A stretch of DNA of 64,000 nucleotides from Glaciecola sp. Lineage in GTDB: Bacteria; Pseudomonadota; Gammaproteobacteria; Enterobacterales; Alteromonadaceae. The notes beneath the pieces are model-generated. The model had not been told where the DNA came from, ran no database searches, and saw only the letters and a list, made by a program, of their open reading frames with translations. The position numbers and the translations under genes are program-made. Of this stretch, positions 17,460 through 25,365 are shown one piece after another. The stretch is taken from positions 47,366 to 111,365 of the forward strand of contig JAQWNF010000006.1 in the NCBI GenBank assembly GCA_029246415.1, given 5' to 3'. Numbering within the stretch: position 1 is the stretch's first letter; the number at the start of each line of letters is the position of its first letter.

Positions 17460-17496
17460 AAATATTCCTTGTTATTTGGCACTTACTTCACACTTG

Positions 17497-17521
17497 AATT
17501 TAAAGGGCAACCCTTTAAATT
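17497..17521. repeat. Perfect 11-bp hairpin between the toxin-antitoxin pair and the TonB-C gene
   Basis: AATTTAAAGGG-CAA-CCCTTTAAATT is a perfect stem with a 3-nt loop. Flanking ACTTGA and TCAAGT extend it with a small bulge. It lies 47 bp beyond the leftward antitoxin stop and 38 bp upstream of the proposed TonB-C start. It could terminate the toxin-antitoxin mRNA or bind a regulator. Confidence 0.55.
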
Positions 17522-17567
17522 TATCAAGTAAACACGAATTATATGCATAGTGCAGTGCATCTATACT

Positions 17568-17840
17568 CTATTCAAAAAGACTTCCAGCAGCATATTTGTG
17601 CAAAATACTTGAAACTAAAGTTTGATAAGGAAGGCCCTCTTTTGCCGCTCGACGTTGCAGAGCAAGCAGGTCTCGACTAGAAATACGGATATTAATTCTT
17701 TTATCTTTCTTAAGCGTCTCATCTGCCGCAGACTGAGCTGATTTTACAAGGGCAGGAGTAATGACTGATTCGAATTTACCGTCTTCGAAATCATCGATTA
17801 TTTCCTGCTCCTCAGGATCCAATTTGATATCACTCATCAT
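17568..17840 (-). CDS. CopG-type antitoxin (BrnA-like)
   Basis: A 90-residue protein with an acidic N-terminus and a C-terminal ribbon-helix-helix region (RINIRISSRDLLALQRRAA followed by LPYQTLVSSILHKY), typical of CopG/BrnA-type antitoxins that bind operator DNA and neutralise the partner toxin. Its ATG overlaps the stop of the upstream toxin gene by 4 bp (ATGA), with GGAGG as ribosome-binding site. Toxin-first order and coupling are usual for BrnT/BrnA systems. Autoregulation is expected from the family but no operator was proved. Confidence 0.8.
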   Translation of the reverse strand: MMSDIKLDPEEQEIIDDFEDGKFESVITPALVKSAQSAADETLKKDKRINIRISSRDLLALQRRAAKEGLPYQTLVSSILHKYAAGSLFE

Positions 17841-18112
17841 TTGCCTCCTAAATACAATTTTGTAGCTTTGCGGCTCGGTATGATTGTCTTAAGAAAAATT
17901 TCTTTCTCAGTTTCAACATATGGAACCAAATATGCGTAATTCTCTAGATCGATTATAAACATTCGTTGATTCTGATATTTTTCTTTGTTCGGATGCTCAA
18001 CAATATCGAGCAGAACACCTTGCTGGATGCACACAACGACATCTTCGAATGAGATGCCTCGTTCACTCAGTAACAGTTGGTTCTTCTCCGCATTCCAATT
18101 TATCAATTTCAT
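17837..18112 (-). CDS. BrnT-family toxin
   Basis: A protein of about 91 residues starting MKLINWNAEKNQLLLSERGISFEDV, which is the BrnT signature (a W-x-x-x-K-N element followed by a RGISFEDV segment). BrnT toxins are RelE-fold ribonucleases. The tail ETEKEIFLKTIIPSRKATKLY matches the usual end with Ser-Arg-Lys. The ORF track extends to 18151; the ATG at 18148 is also possible, but family length favours 18112. It overlaps the antitoxin by 4 bp. Toxicity is inferred from family and gene order. Confidence 0.78.
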   Translation of the reverse strand: MKLINWNAEKNQLLLSERGISFEDVVVCIQQGVLLDIVEHPNKEKYQNQRMFIIDLENYAYLVPYVETEKEIFLKTIIPSRKATKLYLGGK

Positions 18113-18190
18113 ATGACTGACAATAGCACTACGTGTGCCTAATGTCATCAAAACTCTTTAAGGGGATAGCTAATAACTTATTCTTTCTAA

Positions 18191-19018
18191 TCACAAATCA
18201 AACCTTTCTATTAAAAACTTAGCAACACCATCATCATAATTATGTCCGATAACCTTAGTCGCTTTGTCTTTGATAAAGGCCTTTGCGTTATCCGGCGCAT
18301 AACACTCATCTGCTATTTCAAACATACTTAAATCATTATCACTATCGCCAAAACAGATGACATTTTTGGCACCTAATTTATCTCGTAATTTTTGTACCGC
18401 CGCGCCTTTATTGGCAAAGCAATGATGTACATCCATCCAACTATATTCTTTGCCCTCATTTGCCGGGCCCGAATAGGCTATGATGCGTGGATGCTGATTG
18501 AGCTGTGTCCACATTGCCTTAATATGAGTATTTTCACCAATCATACTAATGTTCGTTACCGCTCTATCATGCGCTAATGCGTCTAATGGCATCAATGTGG
18601 CCTGTGAACGCGCAAAATATTTAGTAATAAGCTCTTTCTCAATATTATGCTGAGGCGGGCTGTGATAAATCACATGATGATGATTTTCTACGGTATTTAC
18701 AAAGGGCGTAATATTATGTTCTAGCGCCATGGCCAAGATCAAATCAGTCTCATTTTCAGTGAGTAAATTCTCAAACTCAATGCTTTGTTGTTGCGGATCC
18801 CAAAGGGTTACCCCATTGTTATAAATATGCGGTAGCGATAAAAACTGTCCTTTCAAAATCGGACTAGCAGATAACATTGTTCGTCCTGTGGCGACGGTAT
18901 AGGCGATACCTTGCGAATCCATTTTACTGAGGGTGTCTATAGTGAATTGAGACAGTGTGGAGGAGCCATTTAATAAGGTCCCGTCTAAATCAAAAAAAAC
19001 TAAATCCATAAATGTCAT
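18191..19018 (-). CDS. Cof-type HAD phosphatase
   Basis: HAD superfamily subclass IIB phosphatase, about 270 residues. Motif I is FFDLDGTLLNG near the N-terminus and motif II is TVATGRT. The motif III lysine is near NKGAAVQKL and motif IV is CFGDSDNDLSMFEIA. The cap domain lies between motifs II and III. Relatives dephosphorylate sugar phosphates, pyridoxal phosphate or FMN, and the substrate here is unknown. The start may be the ATG at 19009 (MDLVFFDLDGT) rather than 19018; neither has a strong ribosome-binding site. Confidence 0.88.
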   Translation of the reverse strand: MTFMDLVFFDLDGTLLNGSSTLSQFTIDTLSKMDSQGIAYTVATGRTMLSASPILKGQFLSLPHIYNNGVTLWDPQQQSIEFENLLTENETDLILAMALEHNITPFVNTVENHHHVIYHSPPQHNIEKELITKYFARSQATLMPLDALAHDRAVTNISMIGENTHIKAMWTQLNQHPRIIAYSGPANEGKEYSWMDVHHCFANKGAAVQKLRDKLGAKNVICFGDSDNDLSMFEIADECYAPDNAKAFIKDKATKVIGHNYDDGVAKFLIERFDL

Positions 19019-19331
19019 TCTAATTGTTGTGGTGAATAAGTATCTATACGCTCAATATCTAATTAAGCGCGAATAAAACAGCTCTTGCTTCAGAATTAAC
19101 TGTTAAGTAATTGATAATGTAACATAAATCATCATGCAAAAATATTATCGATCAATGCTAAATTATACCCCTTACGTGTGAACACCTCTGAATTTGATGT
19201 TAACAGTTTGGGAATTTTTCCTATATCTATCTAATTCAGACCTCTGCTACATTAGGTTTTAAATACCGTTTAATTATTTAATTGAATACTAACAAAAATA
19301 CTTTTTACCTATTGAAACTAGGAACACACAC
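19019..19331. other. Intergenic region upstream of the TonB receptor
   Basis: This 313-nt AT-rich gap lies between the leftward HAD gene and the rightward TonB-dependent receptor. It must carry both promoters. I see no RNA gene and no convincing Fur box. The stretch GATAATGTAACATAAATCAT is only a weak half-match. Confidence 0.45.
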
Positions 19332-21581
19332 ATGAAAATTAATAAACTGCACCTATCCATGCTCATCGCATTAGGGGGCCAACTTCCAGCAATCGCAGAA
19401 ACTAACGAAGACAGCAAGATTGAGCGCATTAGCGTGACGCAATCAGTCCCTGAAAATACTAACTTTGTACCGGGAACCGTTCAGGTATTAACTCGCGAAG
19501 ATCTTGACCAACAGCGCGTATTTTCAGTTAAAGAAGCACTAGAAAACATAGCCGGTATTAATGTTATCAGCGAAGACGTTTTTTCTGCACGTTTGAACAT
19601 AGGTATTCGTGGACTAAACCCACGTCGTAGTTCACGTGTTTTGTTAATGGAAGATGGCATGCCGTTATTCCTTTCACCTTACGGCGATCCATCAGCCAGC
19701 TATTCAACGCCCATGGATAATGTAGACCGCATTGAGGTTACTAAAGGTTCTGGACAAATTATACATGGCCCACAAACTATCGCTGGTATCATCAACTTCG
19801 TAACCAATCCTGTTCCTCGTGATGGCGTTGAAGGGCAAGTCAATGTTGAGCTAGGTAACAACAACTTCCAAAGCTTATACGGTCGTGTAGGTGTCGGAAA
19901 TCAACAAGGCGGTGTGATGATCAGCGTCATGGATAAAGAGGGTGACGGTTCTCGTGAAAATCACACTTTAGGCATCCAAGACTATTCAATCAAAGGTCTA
20001 CTTCAACTCAATGAACAACATTCTATTATTGCCAAAATTTCACAATTTGAAGAATTATCACGTCAATCAGAAACTGGCCTAAGCGCAGCAGAATACGCTG
20101 AAAACCCTTTCCAAGCCCCTACTGGATTAATCGACCGCTTCCAACAGCAGCGCGATACTTTCCAACTTGTTCATGATTTTGAAATTAGTCCAACTGCGCA
20201 ACTTTCGACTCAAGCTTACCGTGTTGAACAAACGCGTGCCTCGTTTAGACAAATCAATGGTCCAGGCGAAAATATTGAGTTTTGTCCTGGTGAAAACGGT
20301 GCCACTGGCGATATAGCGGGTGAAGAAGAAGCGCTTGCTCCTACATTAGAAAACTCACTGGTTTGTGGTGGTAGATGGCGTCCACGTGAGTTTGAATATT
20401 TCGGTATTGAACCGCGCCTATCCATTGTTCACGATTACTTTGGTGACAAAAGCGAAGCGGTTATTGGCTTTAGATATCACGAAGAAGATATCTTGCGTAA
20501 CCAATTCCGAGGTTTTGACTCGCGCTTCCACAATTTAGGCTTTGCTCAGCAATATGCTGGTGTTGATGAAAATGATGGCCGTGCGGGCTGGCACAATGAA
20601 CAAATCGAAACACAGGTTGAAGCTATGTCATTCTACTTACAAAATAGCGTATTCATGGGAGACTGGACATTGACTCCGGGTTTCCGTTTAGAAGATGTGA
20701 CTCAAACCACTGATTATGTCCGTACTGAAGGTGCTGCTCCAACCAATCCTGAGAAAAAGTACACGCATGATTTTACTGTATTTTTACCGGGTTTAGGTGC
20801 GACTTATAAAGTGGATGAGAATACGACGTGGTTTGCGGGTATTCATAAAGGTTTTGCGCCAGCACGTCCAAGTCGTGAAGTGGATTCGGATGAGCCAGAT
20901 GCGTCTTTCTTAGCTACTGACCCAGAAGAGAGCTGGAACTACGAAATCGGTCTTCGTTCATCAGTGATTAAAGGTGTCCAAGCTGAAGCGACTCTTTTCT
21001 TTACTAATTTTAACCAGATTGTTATCCAAACTGAAGCTGGTCGTTTCATTAATGCGGGTGAGTCACGTCAGTCGGGTATCGAGATTGCAGGTCAATTCGA
21101 TTCGGCAGAGCGATTTGGTACTAAACACAACATCTATATTCAAGGTAATTTATCTAATTTGTTCTTAGCTGAATTTACTAATTCTCAAACAGTATGGGAT
21201 GAAGAAGGTGAAGAAATCTTAGAAACGGCGAGCTTTGAGTCGGGTAACCGTTTACCTTATGCACCAAAATTATCAGCTACAGTTGCTGTTGGCTATCAAA
21301 GCCCTGACCGCAAGTTAGATGCACGTCTTGCCTTGAATCATACTGGTGAGCAGTTTGTTGATGCTGCCAATACTTCAGTGGAATCAGATGACGGCATGGA
21401 GGGTAAGATCCCTGCGTATACGCTTATCAATATGAGTGTGAACTACGAGTTTAACGACAATTTAACTGTGTTTTTGAGTGGTCATAATCTTACGGATAAA
21501 GAATACCTTGCAAGCCGAAAAGACGGTATGGTCGTGGGCCGTACTCGTCAATTGAATGCGGGCTTTAACTACCGTTTTTAA
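19332..21581 (+). CDS. TonB-dependent receptor, FecA-like
   Basis: Outer-membrane active-transport receptor of 749 residues with a signal peptide (MLIALGGQLPAIAE). ERISVTQSVPE probably serves as TonB box region. The plug domain (VLTREDLDQQRVFSVKEALE, NIGIRGLNPRRSSRVLLMEDG, IEVTKGSGQIIHGPQTIAGIINF) most resembles FecA-type ferric citrate receptors. The 22-strand barrel ends in LNAGFNYRF with the terminal Phe typical of outer-membrane proteins. It is a single gene ended by a terminator. It stands next to a two-component system and the PQQ cluster, so a substrate other than ferric citrate is possible. Confidence 0.9.
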   Translation: MKINKLHLSMLIALGGQLPAIAETNEDSKIERISVTQSVPENTNFVPGTVQVLTREDLDQQRVFSVKEALENIAGINVISEDVFSARLNIGIRGLNPRRSSRVLLMEDGMPLFLSPYGDPSASYSTPMDNVDRIEVTKGSGQIIHGPQTIAGIINFVTNPVPRDGVEGQVNVELGNNNFQSLYGRVGVGNQQGGVMISVMDKEGDGSRENHTLGIQDYSIKGLLQLNEQHSIIAKISQFEELSRQSETGLSAAEYAENPFQAPTGLIDRFQQQRDTFQLVHDFEISPTAQLSTQAYRVEQTRASFRQINGPGENIEFCPGENGATGDIAGEEEALAPTLENSLVCGGRWRPREFEYFGIEPRLSIVHDYFGDKSEAVIGFRYHEEDILRNQFRGFDSRFHNLGFAQQYAGVDENDGRAGWHNEQIETQVEAMSFYLQNSVFMGDWTLTPGFRLEDVTQTTDYVRTEGAAPTNPEKKYTHDFTVFLPGLGATYKVDENTTWFAGIHKGFAPARPSREVDSDEPDASFLATDPEESWNYEIGLRSSVIKGVQAEATLFFTNFNQIVIQTEAGRFINAGESRQSGIEIAGQFDSAERFGTKHNIYIQGNLSNLFLAEFTNSQTVWDEEGEEILETASFESGNRLPYAPKLSATVAVGYQSPDRKLDARLALNHTGEQFVDAANTSVESDDGMEGKIPAYTLINMSVNYEFNDNLTVFLSGHNLTDKEYLASRKDGMVVGRTRQLNAGFNYRF

Positions 21582-21605
21582 ACCGTCCGTGACGTAAACT
21601 ATTGA

Positions 21606-21637
21606 GGCGCTAACTTCACTCTTAGCGCCTTTTTATT
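21606..21637 (+). terminator. Rho-independent terminator after the TonB receptor
   Basis: GGCGCTAA-CTTCACTC-TTAGCGCC followed by TTTTTATTT: an 8-bp perfect GC-rich stem, an 8-nt loop and a T-tract, 24 bp beyond the receptor stop. Confidence 0.9.
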
Positions 21638-21677
21638 TGTATTACCTGTATTAACATTCAATTACCTTACTATCTGC

Positions 21678-21713
21678 AAAAGTAGGGTGAAAAGTAGGGT
21701 GAAAAGTAGGGTA
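21678..21713. repeat. 12-bp direct repeat, three copies
   Basis: AAAAGTAGGGTG occurs three times in tandem (the last copy ends in A), about 110 bp upstream of the histidine kinase start. The phasing is slightly more than one helical turn. It may be a regulator-binding array for the two-component genes, or recent replication slippage. Confidence 0.7.
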
Positions 21714-21825
21714 AATACCATCCCAAAGTATAGTACCTATCATAATCATCATGTTTATCATCAACTTCAAAGCACCTTTTATTCTTAAGTGCTAAAAACG
21801 AAGTTTTCTCAAAGGATGGTTAAAT

Positions 21826-23136
21826 GTGAGTATTCGTGCACTTATTAATCTTAGAATTATCGCGTCACTGATATTAATTTTAGTTTTCAGTGGGATTGTT
21901 GCTATTTGGCAAGCAAGAAACTCTGTTGAAAAAGAAGTCCGTTCCTCGATAAATTTAGCCGTTCAAATGATAGAGTTTGGTTTAAATCAAGACTCTTTAG
22001 ATAGCAACGACATAGCCTTGTGGATAGATAATATTAACAATATGCAACCGGTCAGACATTTAGATGTTCATGTTGGGAAAAATGAAAAGACAGAAAAAAA
22101 TTCAACGTTAAGCAACGCAAACGAGCAAGAACAATCGGCACCTCAATGGTTTGTGAAAGCGGTAATGGTAGACTTTTTAACACACAATCATAATATCACG
22201 ATTGCAGACGGTTCGATTAAACCCATTGTAATAAACGCTAATCCAATGGATGAGATAAACGAAGCGTGGGGTGAAACGAAAATATTTTTTTGGACCATTG
22301 TGTTTATGAGTGCAATTATATTTTTGACGATTAATTTTGTTTTTAATTCAATGTTACGGGCTGTCAACACTATTTTGTATGTGCTTCGTCAAGTTGAAGG
22401 CGGATATTTCGACCAAGTGCTGCCGCCTTTTAAAATAAGTGAATTTAATGCCATTGCGGTAGAGATTAACGGTATGTCTAACGCCCTAAACACAGCGCGA
22501 AAAAATAACCAAGCATTGGCACTGCGTACTATGCAAATCCAAGAAACAGAAAGAAAAGACATGTCTCGTGAATTGCATGATGAAATGGGGCAATCATTAA
22601 CGGCAATCAAGGCAATGGCTGTTACTTGTCAACAACCGAGTAGTGATGTTAGCGCCATAACGTCTTCTATTATTAATATTTGTGATCACTTGTCTGTGGT
22701 AGTGCATTCGATGATGAAAACATTGCATCCGCTGAGCTTGAGTGAACTTGGTTTAGGAGCCAGCTTGTCAGAACTGGTAAGAGAATGGCAGCGCTGTAGT
22801 GAATCCTTGCATTTTGATTTAAATTACGATGCTAGTCTAGAAAGCTTGAATTCTGATATTGCAATTCACGTGTATCGGATTGTGCAAGAATGTTTAACTA
22901 ATGTCGTGAAACATGCAAATGCGAGTAAGGTCAATATTGTGGTAATAAAACTTAACAATGAGGTTAAAATTTCAATATCAGATAATGGCCAAGGAAAGCA
23001 ATCAAACTCACCTGGTTTTGGTTTGTTAGGTATGCGTGAACGCGCCGAAAATTTAGGCGGAACGTTTTCGTTAGAAACACCAGAAAACAGTGGAGTAAAC
23101 GTAGTGGTTCAGCTACCGTTTAGAGGTAATAAGTAA
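21826..23136 (+). CDS. MoxY-like sensor histidine kinase
   Basis: Membrane histidine kinase of 436 residues, GTG start. An N-terminal helix (LIILVFSGIVAIWQ region), a periplasmic domain of about 130 residues with the SINLAVQMIEFGL segment typical of LapD/MoxY N-termini, and a second helix near 155-175 are followed by a HAMP-like linker. His251 in ERKDMSRELHDEMGQ is the phosphorylation site of the HisKA_3 domain. SDNGQG and GFGLLGMRERA belong to the ATPase. Its stop overlaps the start of the response regulator (TAATG). MoxYX-type systems control methanol/PQQ functions in other bacteria, and the PQQ cluster lies 0.7 kb away, which suggests a regulatory link. Confidence 0.87.
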   Translation: MSIRALINLRIIASLILILVFSGIVAIWQARNSVEKEVRSSINLAVQMIEFGLNQDSLDSNDIALWIDNINNMQPVRHLDVHVGKNEKTEKNSTLSNANEQEQSAPQWFVKAVMVDFLTHNHNITIADGSIKPIVINANPMDEINEAWGETKIFFWTIVFMSAIIFLTINFVFNSMLRAVNTILYVLRQVEGGYFDQVLPPFKISEFNAIAVEINGMSNALNTARKNNQALALRTMQIQETERKDMSRELHDEMGQSLTAIKAMAVTCQQPSSDVSAITSSIINICDHLSVVVHSMMKTLHPLSLSELGLGASLSELVREWQRCSESLHFDLNYDASLESLNSDIAIHVYRIVQECLTNVVKHANASKVNIVVIKLNNEVKISISDNGQGKQSNSPGFGLLGMRERAENLGGTFSLETPENSGVNVVVQLPFRGNK

Positions 23137-23783
23137 TGGATAAAGCAAAGATAAAAGTATTGTTAGTCGATGATCATATTGTTGTAAGAGCAGGCTTTAG
23201 AATGTTACTTGCTTCACAAAACTACATTGGTGAAATTGTTGATATTGACCGCGGGGAGCTCGCAGTCACGGAATACAAACGCTTTGCTCCAGATGTTGTG
23301 GTTATGGATTTATCGATGCACGGTATTGGAGGCTTAGAAGCGATTCGCCGACTCTGTAAACACGATCCTCAAGTACTTATTCTGGTTTATAGTATTCACG
23401 ATGAAAACGTTTACGTTGAGCGAGCTTTACAAGCTGGTGCAAAAGGTTATATCTGTAAAAACAGTGCTGCTGTGGTTTTAGCAGAAGCGGTATCTCTAAT
23501 TGCGAGTGGTAAACGTTATATTGAACCTGGTTTGTTACCTGAACACAGTAAGTCTTGTGAACAAGAACAAAAAAAATTTCGTCATGAGATCTACACCTTA
23601 TCACCACGCGAGTTTGACGTATTTAGGCTCATTTCAAAAGGCTTTAACGCACATAACGTCGCGAAAGAGCTTTGCCTAAGTTACAAAACAATTTGTAACT
23701 ATAACACTCAAATTAAAAATAAACTTAATGCGAATACATCTGCTGATTTAGCTAATATTGCTAGAGAGTGTAAAGTGATTTAG
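23136..23783 (+). CDS. LuxR/NarL-family response regulator
   Basis: A 215-residue two-domain regulator. The receiver domain has the acidic pocket VDDH near the start, phospho-acceptor D58 in VVVMDLSMHG and the conserved Lys in KGYICKN. A LuxR-type HTH follows (LSPREFDVFRLISKGFNAHNVAKELCLSYKTICNYNTQIKNKL). It starts within the kinase stop codon, so the pair is translationally coupled. It probably binds DNA as a phosphorylated dimer. Candidate targets are the PQQ operon and the TonB receptor that flank it; the 12-bp repeats upstream of the pair are a possible site. Confidence 0.92.
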   Translation: MDKAKIKVLLVDDHIVVRAGFRMLLASQNYIGEIVDIDRGELAVTEYKRFAPDVVVMDLSMHGIGGLEAIRRLCKHDPQVLILVYSIHDENVYVERALQAGAKGYICKNSAAVVLAEAVSLIASGKRYIEPGLLPEHSKSCEQEQKKFRHEIYTLSPREFDVFRLISKGFNAHNVAKELCLSYKTICNYNTQIKNKLNANTSADLANIARECKVI

Positions 23784-23851
23784 GTCATTACAATTGCATC
23801 GCGAGTAGAAGGGGGCAGATAAGTTTAGATGTCGAAGTCGGTAAGTGTCGG

Positions 23852-25333
23852 TTAATGACGGTTAGACCGAATTAACCCCAGCATATAAGCCATGTTATCT
23901 GCTGGATTATTATCCCCAACCCCCCATATATAAAAAAGTCCGCCTTTCTCAAAGACACCCATAGTGTACAGCTGTCCTTGGACTCGCGGTGCCCAAAACG
24001 CAGCGGATTGGCATATTGCTGTCATTGTTTCAGGGGGGATATCTGATTCTTTTATGACCCACATATCTTTTTTGATATAAAACGCATCATCTCCCATATC
24101 TTCTAATAATAGCGCAATTGTGCGGGGTTGATACGATCCAAGGATACAATTAACAGTGTCAGTAAAACGTTTGATGATAGTGGGGGATTCAAAATGTGTC
24201 GCCGTTGGCAATTTGGGTGAATCAATGGGCGCTGTTTTTAAGACCATATGATCGGGTAATTTAGCCAAATAGCTAATATTTGGCTCACCGATTAATTGGC
24301 TGATAGACGAAGTGATAATATTGGCGAGATCTTGATGGTCGAGTTGATGTGAGTTTGGCGCAGCTGATTGCAAAGCTCCATACACAGCTATATCGTTATT
24401 TAATAATTCATGGGCTAATAATGTTTGTATACACTCAGGAAATTGCTCAATAGTTGTTAATTGCGGTTCAGCCGTCACAACTTGCTGACGCACCCATGTG
24501 GTAAATGATTGGATACTCGCCTCACACAAATATCGAATGGCAAACATGCCTCGATGATTCAGTTCTTCTTCAATATACAACTCGGGCCATTGGGTTTGCC
24601 ATATGGGGAGTTGGGCTTGCACTGATTTTTGATACTGAGCAGGAAGCCACCAAGAAAATATTTTAGATGTTGTTGTTTCGTTTTCAACAATATTCACGGA
24701 TTTTATTTGATAAATAATAGGCCGCTTAATACTTTTTAGTACCTGTTCATTTTGAACGCTTAATTTATTACGCACTCTTCTAGAGACGTGATAAATGTCA
24801 GCTTCGGTTATGCCACTGGCAATTATAGTTAGAGCACTATCTTGGTAATATTGTGATTTGTAAGTATACACATCATGTGCAGTGATTTGCGCAAGCATAT
24901 CGGGGAAACCACCCCAATGTTGATAGGCATCAGGATGTTGATCCCCTCGCCATATTTGAGACTGCCTTTGATAAGCGGGATGTTTAGCATAAAACGCCAG
25001 TTCGTGTTGGATCACTGATTTTTCTTGTTCGATATCACATGCTGCATAGGTATGGGTCATCAAACCTGCATATAAGTATTCAATCAATAAGAGTAAGTCT
25101 TCGGCAGTATTCGCTTGGACAAAATAATAGCTCTTATCCCCAGTCGTGCTAGCGTTCATTTTACAGCGAGTAATACTCGTCAGCGCAAATAGATTATGAC
25201 GCTCTGGAAATAGGGTGGATGTTCGAAACACTAAATGTTCGACTAAGTGACCGATACCTGAATGATCCATTGCCGGTGAGGGAAGGGTGAAGACAGCTGC
25301 GAACTCAGGTTGTTTAACAATATGGATATTCAT
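23852..25333 (-). CDS. M16 metallopeptidase of the PQQ cluster (PqqF-like)
   Basis: A zinc peptidase-like protein of 493 residues, last gene of the leftward PQQ cluster. HLVEHLVF is the inverted zinc motif HxxEH and the downstream EQEKSVIQHE supplies the third ligand. The sequence around it (AMDHSGIGHLVEHLVF) is closer to PreP-type M16C peptidases than to classical PqqF. It is roughly half the length of Klebsiella PqqF. It presumably helps cut the PqqA peptide after PqqE acts. The start at 25333 has GGGAGG upstream. It follows pqqE by 32 bp. Confidence 0.78.
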   Translation of the reverse strand: MNIHIVKQPEFAAVFTLPSPAMDHSGIGHLVEHLVFRTSTLFPERHNLFALTSITRCKMNASTTGDKSYYFVQANTAEDLLLLIEYLYAGLMTHTYAACDIEQEKSVIQHELAFYAKHPAYQRQSQIWRGDQHPDAYQHWGGFPDMLAQITAHDVYTYKSQYYQDSALTIIASGITEADIYHVSRRVRNKLSVQNEQVLKSIKRPIIYQIKSVNIVENETTTSKIFSWWLPAQYQKSVQAQLPIWQTQWPELYIEEELNHRGMFAIRYLCEASIQSFTTWVRQQVVTAEPQLTTIEQFPECIQTLLAHELLNNDIAVYGALQSAAPNSHQLDHQDLANIITSSISQLIGEPNISYLAKLPDHMVLKTAPIDSPKLPTATHFESPTIIKRFTDTVNCILGSYQPRTIALLLEDMGDDAFYIKKDMWVIKESDIPPETMTAICQSAAFWAPRVQGQLYTMGVFEKGGLFYIWGVGDNNPADNMAYMLGLIRSNRH

Positions 25334-25365
25334 TAGCCTCCCTCAGCATGTTGCAGCATAGGCGA

